A stretch of 64,000 bases of DNA, from positions 8,032,875-8,096,874 of the forward strand of contig NC_135221.1 in NCBI RefSeq assembly GCF_052324685.1. Reading direction: 5' to 3'. The translations under genes were made by a program, and so were the position numbers. A model generated the notes under the pieces. The model was not told the DNA's origin. It saw only the letters and a program-made list of their open reading frames with translations, and ran no database searches. This document shows positions 1-11,883 of the stretch, in pieces. How positions within the stretch are numbered: position 1 is the first letter of the stretch; each line of letters opens with the position of its first letter. This DNA is from Brachyhypopomus gauderio (lineage: Eukaryota > Chordata > Actinopteri > Gymnotiformes > Hypopomidae).

Positions 1-3000
1 CAAGATGGTGTTGATGGTGTGCTTAGCAATGGTCAGTTTGAGCCCCTTCATGCTGCCGCTGACATCCACCACGATGATGAGGTCCTTAGGAGACGTGGCT
101 GCTTGGATATACCTGACACAGTGAGGGACATCTTAGATCACCCCTTGCTGCCGAGAACAAGACCTACCCCTATGTGGTTATGTACATACAACTGCAGTTT
201 ACAGCTCCCTAAAACTTTAGCCATGCGAGTTCGATGTAGTCTCACCCAAGGAGAGGCAAGTGGACCACGTTACATAATCACCCGTGTGCAAACAGTGTGA
301 CATTCGATGTGATATGTTACTCAAAATACTCCTGTGTTTCTGCACAAAAAGCCCAGCTCTACCTGAGCCACCGTAAATGCCTCTGATGTGTGGCCATATA
401 AACATTTACATATGGTGCCCATGACGACACCCACTAATGTGGATACTGACAGGATTAATTAACTATTAAGGACAGGATTAAAGTCTTTACGTGGGACCAG
501 GGTCTTACTGTCACTACTGCAACTGCTACAAGGCTCAGACTCTCACCAGTTTCTGTTCCTGCAGTCGAAGGTGACCACTCCATTTGGATCGGGAGTCCAC
601 TTGATACCTAATGGTAGAGTAAATGAAGGTAAATCATAAACCTACAGCGTTAAAGCCTCCAAAAACAAACCAAGGTTAGGAGTGCTAAACGAACTGTCCT
701 GTTGTCACTCACTGTACCTGGATACAGTCTGAAGAAACCAGTAGAGCTACCAAAGTACTGCCACGTGAGAGTAGGGTCCTTCTGGAAGTTACTGATAAAA
801 ACATCATTCAGAGCTTCGGACATGTACACCCCGTTAAGAATGTCTGGGTCTAGGCAGACACCACGAATGACAGAGCAGGAGGGAAAGTCAGACAGATGTA
901 TCACTGACGTACTTAGATCATGTAACGATAGCAGTAGTATTTTAGTTGTCAGAACGTTTCTTCTGATAGTGTCAGGTTTCGATGTTAATGGTATTCTACC
1001 TTTGTTGTACACGTTGGTCGGGACTTGAATGTTACTCATTAGAGTGTTGACTTGGAGTTCATTGAAATGCTCATTTTCTTCAAGTGGGAACTCCCCTCCA
1101 AGTTCCACATAGTTTCCATCTTCATCCAGCGTGTTGATCAACAGGGAGTTGAAGTAATCAAACTGTTTAAAAAGCAAACACATTTTCCCGCAAAGTCCTA
1201 TTATTAACAATCTAATATTTGCAGGGATCTAATTCAAAACCAATGAACAATTTGATGAAGACAATTCAACCACATCAGTGAACTGTAGCTTAACTATGTG
1301 ATGTATAGTAACATGAAATATCAGATATAATGAAATATAAGATTCCTGAGCATTTCCAGATGCCAGCTGAACTTTGGACATTTTATCCAAACCTCCACGT
1401 CTCACCTCTAAAGATGCATTAAAATCATGATATAAATCGGCATCTTCTGCTGTGTCTGCCAGCCTCTGGGAAGAGATTGTAGAAAGAGATTAACAACTCA
1501 TGAATGACTCGGTGAAGAGGGTTTTAACTTTAGTCTTTCTTATTTAGCCAAATCAACTGAAAACCATGCAGAAGTTTAGTGTAATTTTGAAGTAGGCACA
1601 CACTAAAACAGACAGAATGCTGAACAATGCTCATTCAGTATATTAGAACTGATTGATGGTCCTATTTGTTAACGATCACCTGAGCATGCAGTGAATGTGG
1701 CATAAGCAAAGTGTAGTACTACTACTTACAGCCAAGAAAATATTTAAAAGATTGCTACAATAAAAGAAGGTTTTATGAGTAAATTATTGGAACTTTGTAG
1801 GCCATTCAGGCCAAAAGTGAACATTATTCAAGCTACCAGCTATGCAAGGTCACAAAACGAAGCGTAAAGGGAACCTCCTATTCTTTGATCCAAAGAAACT
1901 TTGTCTGACCAGGTGCACTTATGCGACACACCATCATCAAAATATGTGCACATGCTACATTTTCAACCAATCACTGCTCTTCATCTCTGCCTTCGATTTA
2001 TATTTACGGAATGTTGCAGACGCCCTTGTCCAGAGCATCTCGCAGAAGTGCTTTGTAGTCTCTGTCAAATACACCTCCTCATGTGACGAGGTCAGTGGTG
2101 AGGATGCTATCGAGTGAATGCCAGAGTTGCTTAGACGACAGTAAACACTTTGTAAAGTGCTGAGTCTCTCCTCTGAGAGGTCAGTCTTCGGTCTTGGTTC
2201 GAGGACAGACGACCTCCTTTCTGCCCTCCCACACTTTGCTGTTCACCTTAACGGACTTCATCTTCCTCCCCAGCATCTTCTCGATTTCCTCTGCAAACTC
2301 CTGGACTAAAGCAGCACCATCCACGTCTTCTATCCAGATTACGGGCTCCACATCATCGAGTTTCTGGTTGAATTGTTAGATAGTGATACTGAGTTTATTT
2401 AAAGTCCATACAAGCCAAGCTACTGTCTGTGAATGTATAAGCATAGCACTATATTGTGTTATTATACATGCAAATGCTATGTGATGAATGCAAAACATTT
2501 ATGATCAGATAAATGCAAAATATATAACATGAGGGTCATAAAATAACTTAATAACCTCCAAACTGAGCTTGAATAATTGTCCTGGGCTAGACTTTACAGA
2601 CATGCACCAGAGGAATTCAGGTGCAACTGATGCCTCTGCAACACTAAAAGCATAAGACAAAATCTCAGATACTCTCAATTTGACAAATTTAACTCCCATA
2701 CTCCCTGTGCTGCCACGGCATGTGCATGTAAGACCTACGAGTGCACCTCAGCCAGTTTGGGAATTTTCTAAAGCCTTTTTAGGAATTTTGCAAAAGAACT
2801 TATGCAGTTTGTGCACCGTATGAATTCCAGAATTTACATATTTTAGCTCTAGTGTTAGCCCGCCCATAATATACACTTAATTTTTTTGTTGCAGTTAAAA
2901 TAGAGGCATAAGAACAGTGAAGAATAGCATTATCAAGTGTCCAATATAGAAATCGGAGCTCCGTCAGTAAAACAAGCTTAGGCATGTCAAATCCTCACAT

Positions 3001-3161
3001 ATAGGAGGAGCTACCCGCCCCTGGGAACAGAGCTGAAGCATCACGATGAAGTTGCTGGGACCATGTACTGGATTTCACTTCAACGAGAAGTTTGTGCAGG
3101 AGCCTTGTGTAATGGCAGCAGCCACTAATATCCCATCTCAGAACATTTTGTGTATTTTTTG

Positions 3162-3204
<43 letters not shown>

Positions 3205-3962
3205 TCTCATTCTCATTTTCAATGGTTAATCATTGGTATTTTAACCAATGATTAGAGTTAATCATTGGCAGCATCGCACCAATGATGAAAACGTGTCTAT
3301 CTGACTTACCTTCTGTAATATTGCAGCTCCTGAGTATTTTAAAGCAACTGCATGCAGCTGCTCTGAAATCTCATTGGCCCATTTTTGAACCCTGATGGGA
3401 AAACAGAGGAGTTCAGTGGATATGATCTTCCCACCTGATGACCAGCTCACATTACAACTGTCACAGCTGCCAAACACACCGCTCACGGGCTTTTGCAGTT
3501 ACATGAAATCTTGCAATATTACAACTGGAGAATTATCAGTGGTTCTCAACAAGCAGATGAGGTGCCTGTCACATGTGGGAGACCAGCAGAACCTCAAGGA
3601 AATTGAAGAGGCTGTGTGTTGTGCTAAGCACTGAAATATAACGGTGCTACAGAAGATGGCTGGCTGTATGTGATAGAGATCAGGCTTTCTGGTCCTGCCT
3701 ACAAACCTATCAGTGAATTGATATCACAATCGATTCAAAGTCTGATCAAAGCATACTTATGTTTGTTAATAAGCAGCACATCTGAATACATCTAGATGTC
3801 AAGTCTGATATTTCGATGTAGTACTCTGAAACTTATAATCAAAGACATCTAAAGGTTTATTTAAAATTATAAAAGATTATGGATCTCTTGGTCACAAGAA
3901 AATTTTAATGCAATTAAACTGATTTCAAAATAAAAGGTTAATATACACACACATATAGGCTA

Positions 3963-4010
<48 letters not shown>

Positions 4011-4844
4011 TGCTAATCTGATTGTGTCTCTAACCTGTTTTATGATTAACCAATTACAAATCCATTAGAGCCGAACAGAACATTTTCTGTTTATGAGATT
4101 CAGAATTTGCACTATGTAGAGATGCATGTAGATGATTGGCCAAACAGACCAACAAGAGAGTAAAGCATGAAGAGTGTTACATCCTGTGTCCATGCGGGGA
4201 ACCATATGTGCATCCATGTCCTGGCCTCAGAGTCTGGCTTGTCCCCAGAGTCATTTTAACCAGGGCAGCATCCAGCATAGCACAGTAGGTGCATCATGGA
4301 CTCTGATCTACAGTCAGTGCTCTTTGCTACAGCAATGATACAGGAACACACATACTGCTGAGGCAGATACAGGAACATCTCTCAGAAAGCAAGCGAATGT
4401 AAAACTCTGCTAGATAACTCTGCGATAATTGTGAGTGAGTCATCCATTTCCCCTCACAGAACATAAATACAAAGTATAATCAGGTGACAATCAAGCGCTT
4501 GGTGAATAGGTGAATAGGATTCCTTGCATCGTAACATTTGATCATTTTGCTCACTGCAGGTACAGAAACCGGTAAATAATGCGTCTCACGACAAACGCAG
4601 AAAAATCCTTTGATGGAGGTATTACTAAAATTACTGCTGTGTTACTAGAGTGCACTGTGCTTCCTGCATGCTAAAGCAGGCCAAGGTGACCATTCCTGAG
4701 AGGCATGTCTTACGTTTCCGGTGGGATCTTCATCTGCGCTGTGGTCAGGAGCCAGAGGCAGGTCGACCGAAGCAGGAAGAGGGCGACCCACGAAGGCCCC
4801 TTCCCGTGAAGGACACCACCAGCTATCATGCCGGTTGAGTGCAT
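1..4844 (-). CDS. cacna2d4: Voltage-gated calcium channel alpha2delta-4 subunit, 5' part (edge-truncated)
   Basis: Auxiliary subunit of voltage-gated calcium channels, extracellular and membrane-anchored, known in retina. Coding exons read on the minus strand: 4844-4714, 3391-3310, 2363-2247, 1465-1406, 1162-1000, 849-718, 607-547 and 112-1. Phases agree throughout and give 286 residues before the window edge. Exon 1 encodes a hydrophobic signal peptide ending near [11 protein letters not shown], matching the start of the mature family protein. The VWA_N region follows, with [22 protein letters not shown] and [11 protein letters not shown], then the VWA domain with the MIDAS motif DVSGSMKG and [10 protein letters not shown]. 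These stretches fit alpha2delta-4 better than alpha2delta-3. Two in-frame ATGs exist at 4844 and 4829; an in-frame stop lies upstream of the first. The rest of the VWA, Cache and C-terminal parts lie outside the window. The a/b paralogue cannot be decided. Confidence 0.9.
850..999 (-). other. Stop-free 150-bp intron of cacna2d4
   Basis: This GT-AG intron lies between the exons ending in VYNK and starting with DPDILN. It is 150 bp long, a multiple of three, and has no stop in the gene's frame, so retention would insert 50 residues. Human alpha2delta-4 runs directly from NK to DPD, so I treat it as an intron. Confidence 0.75.
1985..2095 (-). repeat. Fish dispersed-repeat tail (SINE/LINE-like remnant)
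   Basis: The stretch around GCAGACGCCCTTGTCCAGAGC resembles the very common teleost repeat tail seen at the 3' end of many fish SINEs and related elements. It lies in a cacna2d4 intron, in reverse orientation to the copy at 53340. The family was recognised by eye only. Confidence 0.4.
3164..3200. repeat. (TA)n microsatellite
   Basis: Uninterrupted TA dinucleotide run in the first cacna2d4 intron. Confidence 0.95.
3965..4006. repeat. (TA)n microsatellite
   Basis: Second uninterrupted TA run in the first cacna2d4 intron, followed by a short CA stretch. Confidence 0.95.
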
Positions 4845-6548
4845 CCGGCGCCTGCTGAGGCTCTGGCGTCAAACTTTCCACCTGGTGGACCTCAGGTCTC
4901 CACTGAAGTTTTGGCTCAACTCTCATCCGCAAGCTCACATGTGTTCACGTTGACCCGATAAGGGCTGTTAAACCTTCTGCCAGTCAGACCTTCAGATCAC
5001 CTGTAATGCCGTCGGCTGGGGTACAGACGTCTGCAGGTGCTCCTTCTTCTCTGGTTGGGCCCAAGTCTGCTTCAGATGATCCTGTTCATCATTCTTCATG
5101 GCAAAAGGGAAGGTCATAAAAGGAAAAAAATCAATATTCCAGGTATTCCGATATCTTTTTCTATTTATTTGTAAACTTTCCAATGGAAGAATAAATCCTT
5201 GTTTTGGCAAGAGTGGTGGAATTCTAGACTTTTATTCTAGACTATTACTATTTAACTCTAGACTGATACTATCCAGGATGTACACACAGAACCATATCTG
5301 AACAGTTATTGCATTCCAAATGCAGAAGTGCAACTATGCATGTCGAGCAACCTGGCACTCACTACCAAAATCCTCTGCTTTGCTTTGTAATCTACTTGGA
5401 TTAGAGTCTCTTCAGAAAGCGAGTTCACAGGCTAGAAGGAGGGGAATATGGGGTAGTGGGAGGGAGGATGTTATGGTGAGGAGGCTGGGGATTGGGCCAA
5501 TTAGACAGTCGATGGCCCAAAGAGGATTAGTAGTGACTTCTGGAGGTAGGGCCTTGTCTATCCAATCAGTGCACGTGAACAGCAGGGTCTCCTGGGGTGG
5601 GAGGGCTGATGAAAAACAAGGACATCTAGTGGCCACCTGATGCTCCTCTCACTGACTGCAATAAAGAATTTCATGTTAGGTTGAAGAGAGGATGAGCTGC
5701 TGACAAAGGCTTTTCAGGTGATTCATGGAAGGAATCAGAAGGATCATTCTAGGAGTTGGACAAGTGTCAAACTAGCTACCATTAAAGGCAGATTTAAAGC
5801 TCTTCCCCATCAGATTTTTTCCTGGAACCTTGAAACAGTCTCCCTCAGAATGACAAACTGGGTGAACACACAGAGTTTTTGTCTTCATAGTGCTGACAGA
5901 AGGGAAACGCCTGAAGAAAGCAGTGACCTTCACTGATTCATGTTTCCTATGTTGATCAAGGTTAAATTTGATGAAAAAGTCAAGAATCAGAGCCCAAATG
6001 CTCAGTGACTGGGCCACAAGCATTCAGGGTTTGTTCGCGGTGAAACACTCTGCATTTGACACTTTGTAACTTCATACAGGGAAAAGAAACAAAAACTTAG
6101 AATGAACAGAGAGATTCCAAGAACACCTCACATTTATCCTACAGCAGCAACGGAGGCCCCTGCTATTCAAACTGAAGTCCCAATGCAGTGAAGTCTGGTG
6201 TGAGCAGGAGAGCAGACGTAGCCTTCAGAAGTGGAGACTCCCGCAGAACAGGACAAACATCACGCCACACTTACAAAGTCAGGAAGCATTATTTATTTAC
6301 CATTTTGCTATTCAGACAAATAAATATGACATGTCATAAGGGCACTGGTATTTAATCAGTCAACCTGTTTTTATGATTTGAACTACTGTCTTTTAAATGC
6401 TTCTGGCAGATGTCAAAACAATGGCTGAAACATAACTTTCATTCAACAGTTTCCATTCTGTACTGGAATCTTACACATTCTATCCATATCTTATCCACAT
6501 GTAAAAACTTGGTTTTGTCCAAAATTGACATGTTAATGGCCTCATATA
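4845..6548. other. Intergenic: cacna2d4 5' flank and samm50 3' flank
   Basis: No coding exon was recognised here. The part next to 4845 is GC-rich and must hold the 5' UTR and promoter of cacna2d4. The part near 6548 holds the samm50 3' UTR. The short open frames in between have no family resemblance I can see. Confidence 0.6.
6292..6297 (-). terminator. samm50 (copy 1) polyadenylation signal
   Basis: AATAAA on the minus strand, about 250 bp beyond the samm50 stop codon. A plausible but unproven signal. Confidence 0.5.
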
Positions 6549-9500
6549 TTAAAGAAAGCGAATGCCTGCTCCAAACTGTACTCCATCACATATCCTAAAA
6601 GAAAACAAACACACACAAACACACAAAGAGAGAGGTTCTTTAAATATTACATTCTATATATTAAAATATTACACCAAGACCCAGTGTTCATTTTTGTATT
6701 TCATAAAAATCTATTACTCACAATGTACACAACATAAGACAAATATAAATTTTCCATGTCATTTGTATGAGAGCTGTTTGACTGATGTGAGCAGTAATGA
6801 CTGATGTTTGGGTTATCATTAATTACTAAGAGCATCAAGATTATAGCAGGTTCTGTAGGAGTATGTGTTTTTTATAACAGTGTGTGTTTTGGACAATACA
6901 CCCCTGCCTACTGTGCGTTAGGCCGGGTGAGCATGCACCTGTCTCCGCTCTGGACGCCCATGGGAATGCAATAGTTCAGCTCGAGCCGGGCGATGTTTCC
7001 CAGCCGCAGCACTATGCCGGCGCCATACGACCAGCGGATGCACTCCGCCAGCCTGCTCAGGTGAGCCCTCGGCCCCTCCCCTGGAAAAGAACCGACAGCG
7101 GTGAAACTCCCGGTACAGAAACACTCAACGCTGCAACAGCAAACCTGTACTTCTCCAACATCAGTAGGGAGTGACAAAATGAAACGGCGGCCAACTGATG
7201 ATACTGATGATACCGATACTGATGATGAAATAGACACAGCTGGTGGTGCAGTGTCGGGTGCGGAACCAGGACTCACCGTAGTTGAGGTTGCACAGGTTTC
7301 CGGCATTGAGGAAGAAGTGTGTCCTGAAGAGGTCCCCGAAGCCCCCTCGCCCAGGCCTGAAGGGCAGTGGAGTGTACAGGTGGAGCCCACCAGCCCAGTA
7401 AGCCTCACCACCCAGGTAGTCGCCTGCCATTGAGAGCAGCAGATCATACTCAGTTACTTCCCAGAACAACCACAACAGAACAACCGCAAAGACATTCGAC
7501 GCTCTGCTGCACACTGACTACAGCAGTGTTCTGATTGGTTCTGGGTGTGTTATAACTGTTTCTGGGTGTGTTGTAATTGGTTCTAGGCATGTTGTAACTA
7601 TGAGTAGTACCCTTTTATCCCTTTCTGACAGGCAGAAGCAAATGTGCATACAAATCGACTACAAGGTGTGAATTAATATGAAAGCAGAGCCTCTTTACAT
7701 ATCTTAAAAAATGTTTCTTATATTCAGAGTTTGTTGATTTCCCAAAGTGAACAGGCGCCATTTTTTAAATTATGTGTGTCTGGTGTGAGTGTGATACCTT
7801 CACTCTGTGGTCCAATACTGTACATGCTGAACCCCCTCACACTGGTGGGGCCTCCGAGATAAAACCTGACATTCACATTTAAAACATGTCAGAACCATCC
7901 CTTACTGTACCACCAACACTTTTGCACATTAAAAAATGTTCAGATTTAGACCCATTTTTTACTTAAATTTTTGAATTCCTAAGTTTATACAGGAATGTGC
8001 TGTGCTCACTGCAACACCGCAGAAGAGCCACAAACCTGTCAGCGATGGACGTGGGCTTGTCTCCAATGGGCAGTAACATACCCCCCCACAGTGAAGCCGA
8101 CAAGACCTGCAGGTAAGGGAAAGGTTCAAAATTCCCTGCACTTATATACCCCCAAAAAATCTCTTATGACACTTTCTGGAGGGCGAGACGATTTGGACTG
8201 TGCTTTTGGCACTCACAGAGTCCCAGAAGAGGCGCCTGTTGAGCTGAATCTCAAAGTCCTCCTTCAGGAAGCTGGCATCTCCACCTGTATAGCCGGCCAG
8301 CTCCTGTGTGGCCGCAAAAGATCGGTCAATATCAGCATTAGTGCTTCCTGTTTGGTTTATGAATCCAGAAGAAATGCACCTGGCCAAACTCACCTGATTG
8401 ATCTTTAGTAAGGCACCTTTCTTTGGGAGGATCGCAGAGTTGCGTGTGTCAATAACCATTGCATGCTGAAAAAGGTCAAATTCACTGGATTAATTTTAAG
8501 TACATGAAGATTATCTGCCCTGCATTATATGCAGTTGTCATAAACAATCTAACTGTGCATTCACTCAGAGTACAAGTAAGCCTTTCTTTCTGATAATTAT
8601 GATCAGCAGGCATACCGAGAGGGAGGATTTAAGCGAGTGGCCGCTCTCCTCTCTGACGGCGAAGGAGGCGGTACGCGCCAGACAGCTCAGTTCCCTCCAC
8701 ACGCCCTCCCACTTTACCGTGTGGTTTGTCTTCCAGATGGGGAACTGCCAATAAAAACACCAAAATATATAAATAGACTGCATCTCACTTTCAGCCACTA
8801 AGGTACAAAAATGCTAAAAATAATTTTGTGTATTTTCCTGTTTTTTGTGTATTATAACAAATATGGAAAACCCTTACACTGAGCTCAGTTGAGACCCCTC
8901 TATCAGTCTCCCTCAGAGAACTCCAAGGGAACTGCCCCGTGACTTTGTAGATGTTGATGGAGAAGCTGCAATAGCAAACCTGAGTATGAGTAGCAACCAG
9001 TGGAAGTTCATCCTTTGTTAAAGTTGTGAGGCAGTCATGGCAAGAGGAGAATATGCAGATTACTGTAGGCTCTAATCCAAGGCCTAGTTAATGGCCAAAC
9101 TGGGATTCAGTTAAGGTTGAAAGGCCAAAACAACTGAATCAGCAACAGTGAAGCATAGTCTTAATGAAGAACATACTTGCGCTCAAAGTGACCGGCCTGA
9201 GGCTTGAAGAAGGAGAGGCCATAGGATGTTTCTTTTGTACCGTATGAGAACTGGAAGGTGAGCTTCTCGGCACGGCCAAAAACATTTGGCAGCTTCAAAC
9301 CCAGCACCTTTCCATTGCAGAAGAAAAACCCACTTACAATTTACCACCTATAAAGAATAATTTTTTGACATTTCTCTCAGGGATCTACAGACAATTGAGA
9401 AAAGGAGGATAGAGGATATGGAAGAAACACTCTGCTGGACACTATACATTAACCATTCCACTGCAGTGCATGCGTCTTTGACAGTGGGAATAAAGACTTA

Positions 9501-10742
9501 AGTGCTTCTTAACTCACCATGCTGCCTTCATTATTTCCCACCATAGTGTTGTAGCTTCCTGTTAGTCTCCTAAGCTCCTTCACCTCAAACGTCACGTCCA
9601 GCCCACTGGGCAGAGCGTCCTCTCCTGCAGAAGAGGTACGCAGCCTTTTCAGTTCATCTTCTGAATGGGTCTGACAAAAACTACTGCCTGTCACAATAAC
9701 ACACCTTCTGAAGTATCAATGACGACTTCCACTTGTCTGAAAATTCCCAGACGGAGAAGTCTCTGTCTGGCCTCATGGGATTTTTTCATCACCTATGGAA
9801 TAAGAACAAATGCAGCTCTTACCTCACAGGCCATTATAGTACTGCTTTGATTATTCCTTACGTCGACTACTCCAAATACAAATATGAATCACTTACATCA
9901 ATCAGGTTCTTAGCCTGGAATACATCAGCAATTTCATATGTCAAGATGTCCTCCTTGGTCCTTCCAAGGCCATCTATATGTACACGTTGAACCACCACCT
10001 AAAGAATTACAGAGTGTTTTGAAAGCTTGGACCCTGAAACAGCCTGCAAGAAACTGGTGCCGTTTTAGTAGAAAGTAAAGCACGTCTCACGTCTTTATTT
10101 TCAAGGACCTCCTGTTGGGGCTCCTGCTCTGGTTCGCCTAGATCCATGTCGTCTGCCTGCACCCCCAGTTCAGGCCCTTGCATCGGGAGAGGGTCTAAAC
10201 TCTGAAGAGAAAAGTTATAGCAATTGGTACCAATAATGGTGACACGTGTAGCGTCGGTTTCCATAGGTAGTAAATGTAAACATTGGCCTGGTAAGTTTCT
10301 CCCGGTACAACGAGACTCAGTCAAGTATCGGTACCTCGCAAATCATCAAAAAACATCACTTCTGAAGATTTTAACTTTCATCTAGTCAAAATCAAGTTCA
10401 CTGCGATTAGCTTTATATTAAAGACAAGCCACTTCATGATGAAAAGCTTACCCTGCTAGACAGCTAGCTAGCTAGCTAGTAGAATTTGTCATTACAATAC
10501 AGTGCAAACTCTTACATTCATGTTCGGTACAGTATGGTCGGTCCTTCTCGTCACACTGACCGACAGCACACAAACATATCTACAGCATACTAGCTAGGGC
10601 AGTGCGTTCTGGTACCGATCCAGCTTGACCTGCCATTCACAGCTAAGAAAAGTTTGAGGTTGTCAGTGTTCAGAGGTCATTGCGTTGCTCCCTTCAGTAG
10701 GTGTGGAAAAACTACACTTACTCTGGCATGCACGGTCCCCAT
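6549..10742 (-). CDS. samm50: Sorting and assembly machinery component 50 (Sam50), complete copy
   Basis: Omp85-family beta-barrel of the mitochondrial outer membrane that inserts other beta-barrel proteins and supports MICOS and cristae. Fifteen coding exons: 10742-10722, 10201-10091, 9998-9897, 9792-9705, 9624-9518, 9307-9177, 8965-8878, 8744-8616, 8465-8394, 8303-8217, 8106-8036, 7865-7798, 7423-7277, 7080-6939 and 6594-6549. They sum to 1410 bp, giving 469 aa, the length of human SAMM50, with every phase consistent. The N-terminus MGTVHAR, the POTRA region (exons 3-5) and the 16-strand barrel region (from exon 6) are recognisable, for example in [14 protein letters not shown] and [14 protein letters not shown]. 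The last exon encodes [14 protein letters not shown], the terminal beta-strand that carries the beta-signal. It divides head-to-head with efcab6. Only exons 1-14 lie inside the duplicated block; exon 15 lies just outside it. Confidence 0.96.
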
Positions 10743-11883
10743 GTCCGAGAGCGCCTTTACATTCAAATGTGCCTACAAAAATACAATGACACTTAAATGT
10801 GTTGGGGTACAATTGTGCGGACTCTTGCTAACACATAACGTCGCTTACGAGGAGGCCGCCATGACACCTTTTAACCACGCCTCTTCGAGTTTAACGAAAC
10901 AGTACGCAAATGAAACGTCACTACCCTGTATTTATGTCTTTTTTTTATTCGCAGAAGAAAACACATTCATAACATGATATCATTACCGTTAATATGATGT
11001 GCATAAAAATGCAGTAATTTAAAAAAGCCACGTTCAAATCAAAAAGGGAACCTAGGTAATATGTTTAAAAATCCATTTGGGAGTTATGTTTAAAAATGCA
11101 TTTTCACAAATGTTTTACTTAATGTGTTACTAGTTTATGCACCTAAATATATGTTCAAATATAAAACTTTAATATTTAAATATAGTTATAAGCTACAATA
11201 TCAAACAGATATGGCGTTCATATGATGATGTAATTTTAGGTACCTCACTAACGTGTTGGTTAAGTTAACCGCTCGTTTGAGGGCGGATTGTTACGTGCGT
11301 TCGAAATCTGCATCAACACACGTCAGGCGCTATTTCACGAGCATCTCCATGGCAGCGCAGAGCGTCCTTGCTAGATTACTGTTCATTTAGCTATCGTTAA
11401 CTACCTAACTCCAGCCTTAACTATCTAACTACCTAATTCTAGCGTTAACTACCTAACTCTAGCTGTGAAGAAGTAGGTCCTGAGAATAATTTAACAAACT
11501 TCGGCGTCGTATTGAAGAATTGGGTAAGTGTATCAGGGTGATGGTTTCACCTACAGATCTATTAATTATTCTTTGGAGAAATATGTTGTATGCCTTGCAT
11601 TTTAGGGAACACTTGACCTTGAATTTGGCTCAAGCCAGCTAAAAGTAGTAAGCTGAATTAGCTAAATTAACTGACTGATGTATTTAAGTAACAAGGATTG
11701 AAGAACTGGTTAAGTTTATTAATTATTGGTTATAATCTTGATACCTACTCTCTTTAGCTCATTGACCTTGATAAAGAAAATATCTCTAGACAGTTTTATC
11801 TCTCTAAAACTATCCAAATATGAAATATACATGGTAATTGATTAATCTGATATAACCATCAGGTGCCAGTGTGCTAAGCAGTG
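10743..11883. promoter_or_regulatory. Shared head-to-head promoter region, samm50/efcab6, copy 1
   Basis: The two genes start about 1.1 kb apart on opposite strands. A non-coding first exon of efcab6 probably ends at 11523 (donor GTAAGT), and the next exon starts near 11863. A short imperfect tandem repeat built on TAACTACCTAACTC lies at about 11396-11465. No TATA box stands out. The same arrangement recurs at 28289-29429. Confidence 0.6.

Noticed and set aside
1842-2117. Open frames on the plus strand inside a cacna2d4 intron.
   Set aside because: They overlap a dispersed fish repeat tail and show no protein family resemblance.
6908-6938. Reading samm50 copy 1 straight through exon 14 to an early stop, giving a short odd C-terminus.
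   Set aside because: A matching 15th exon (6594-6549) with a good acceptor, the right phase and the conserved end of Sam50 exists.
7161-7514. A longer Sam50-like frame seemingly encoding an independent small protein.
   Set aside because: It is samm50 exon 13 plus flanking intron.
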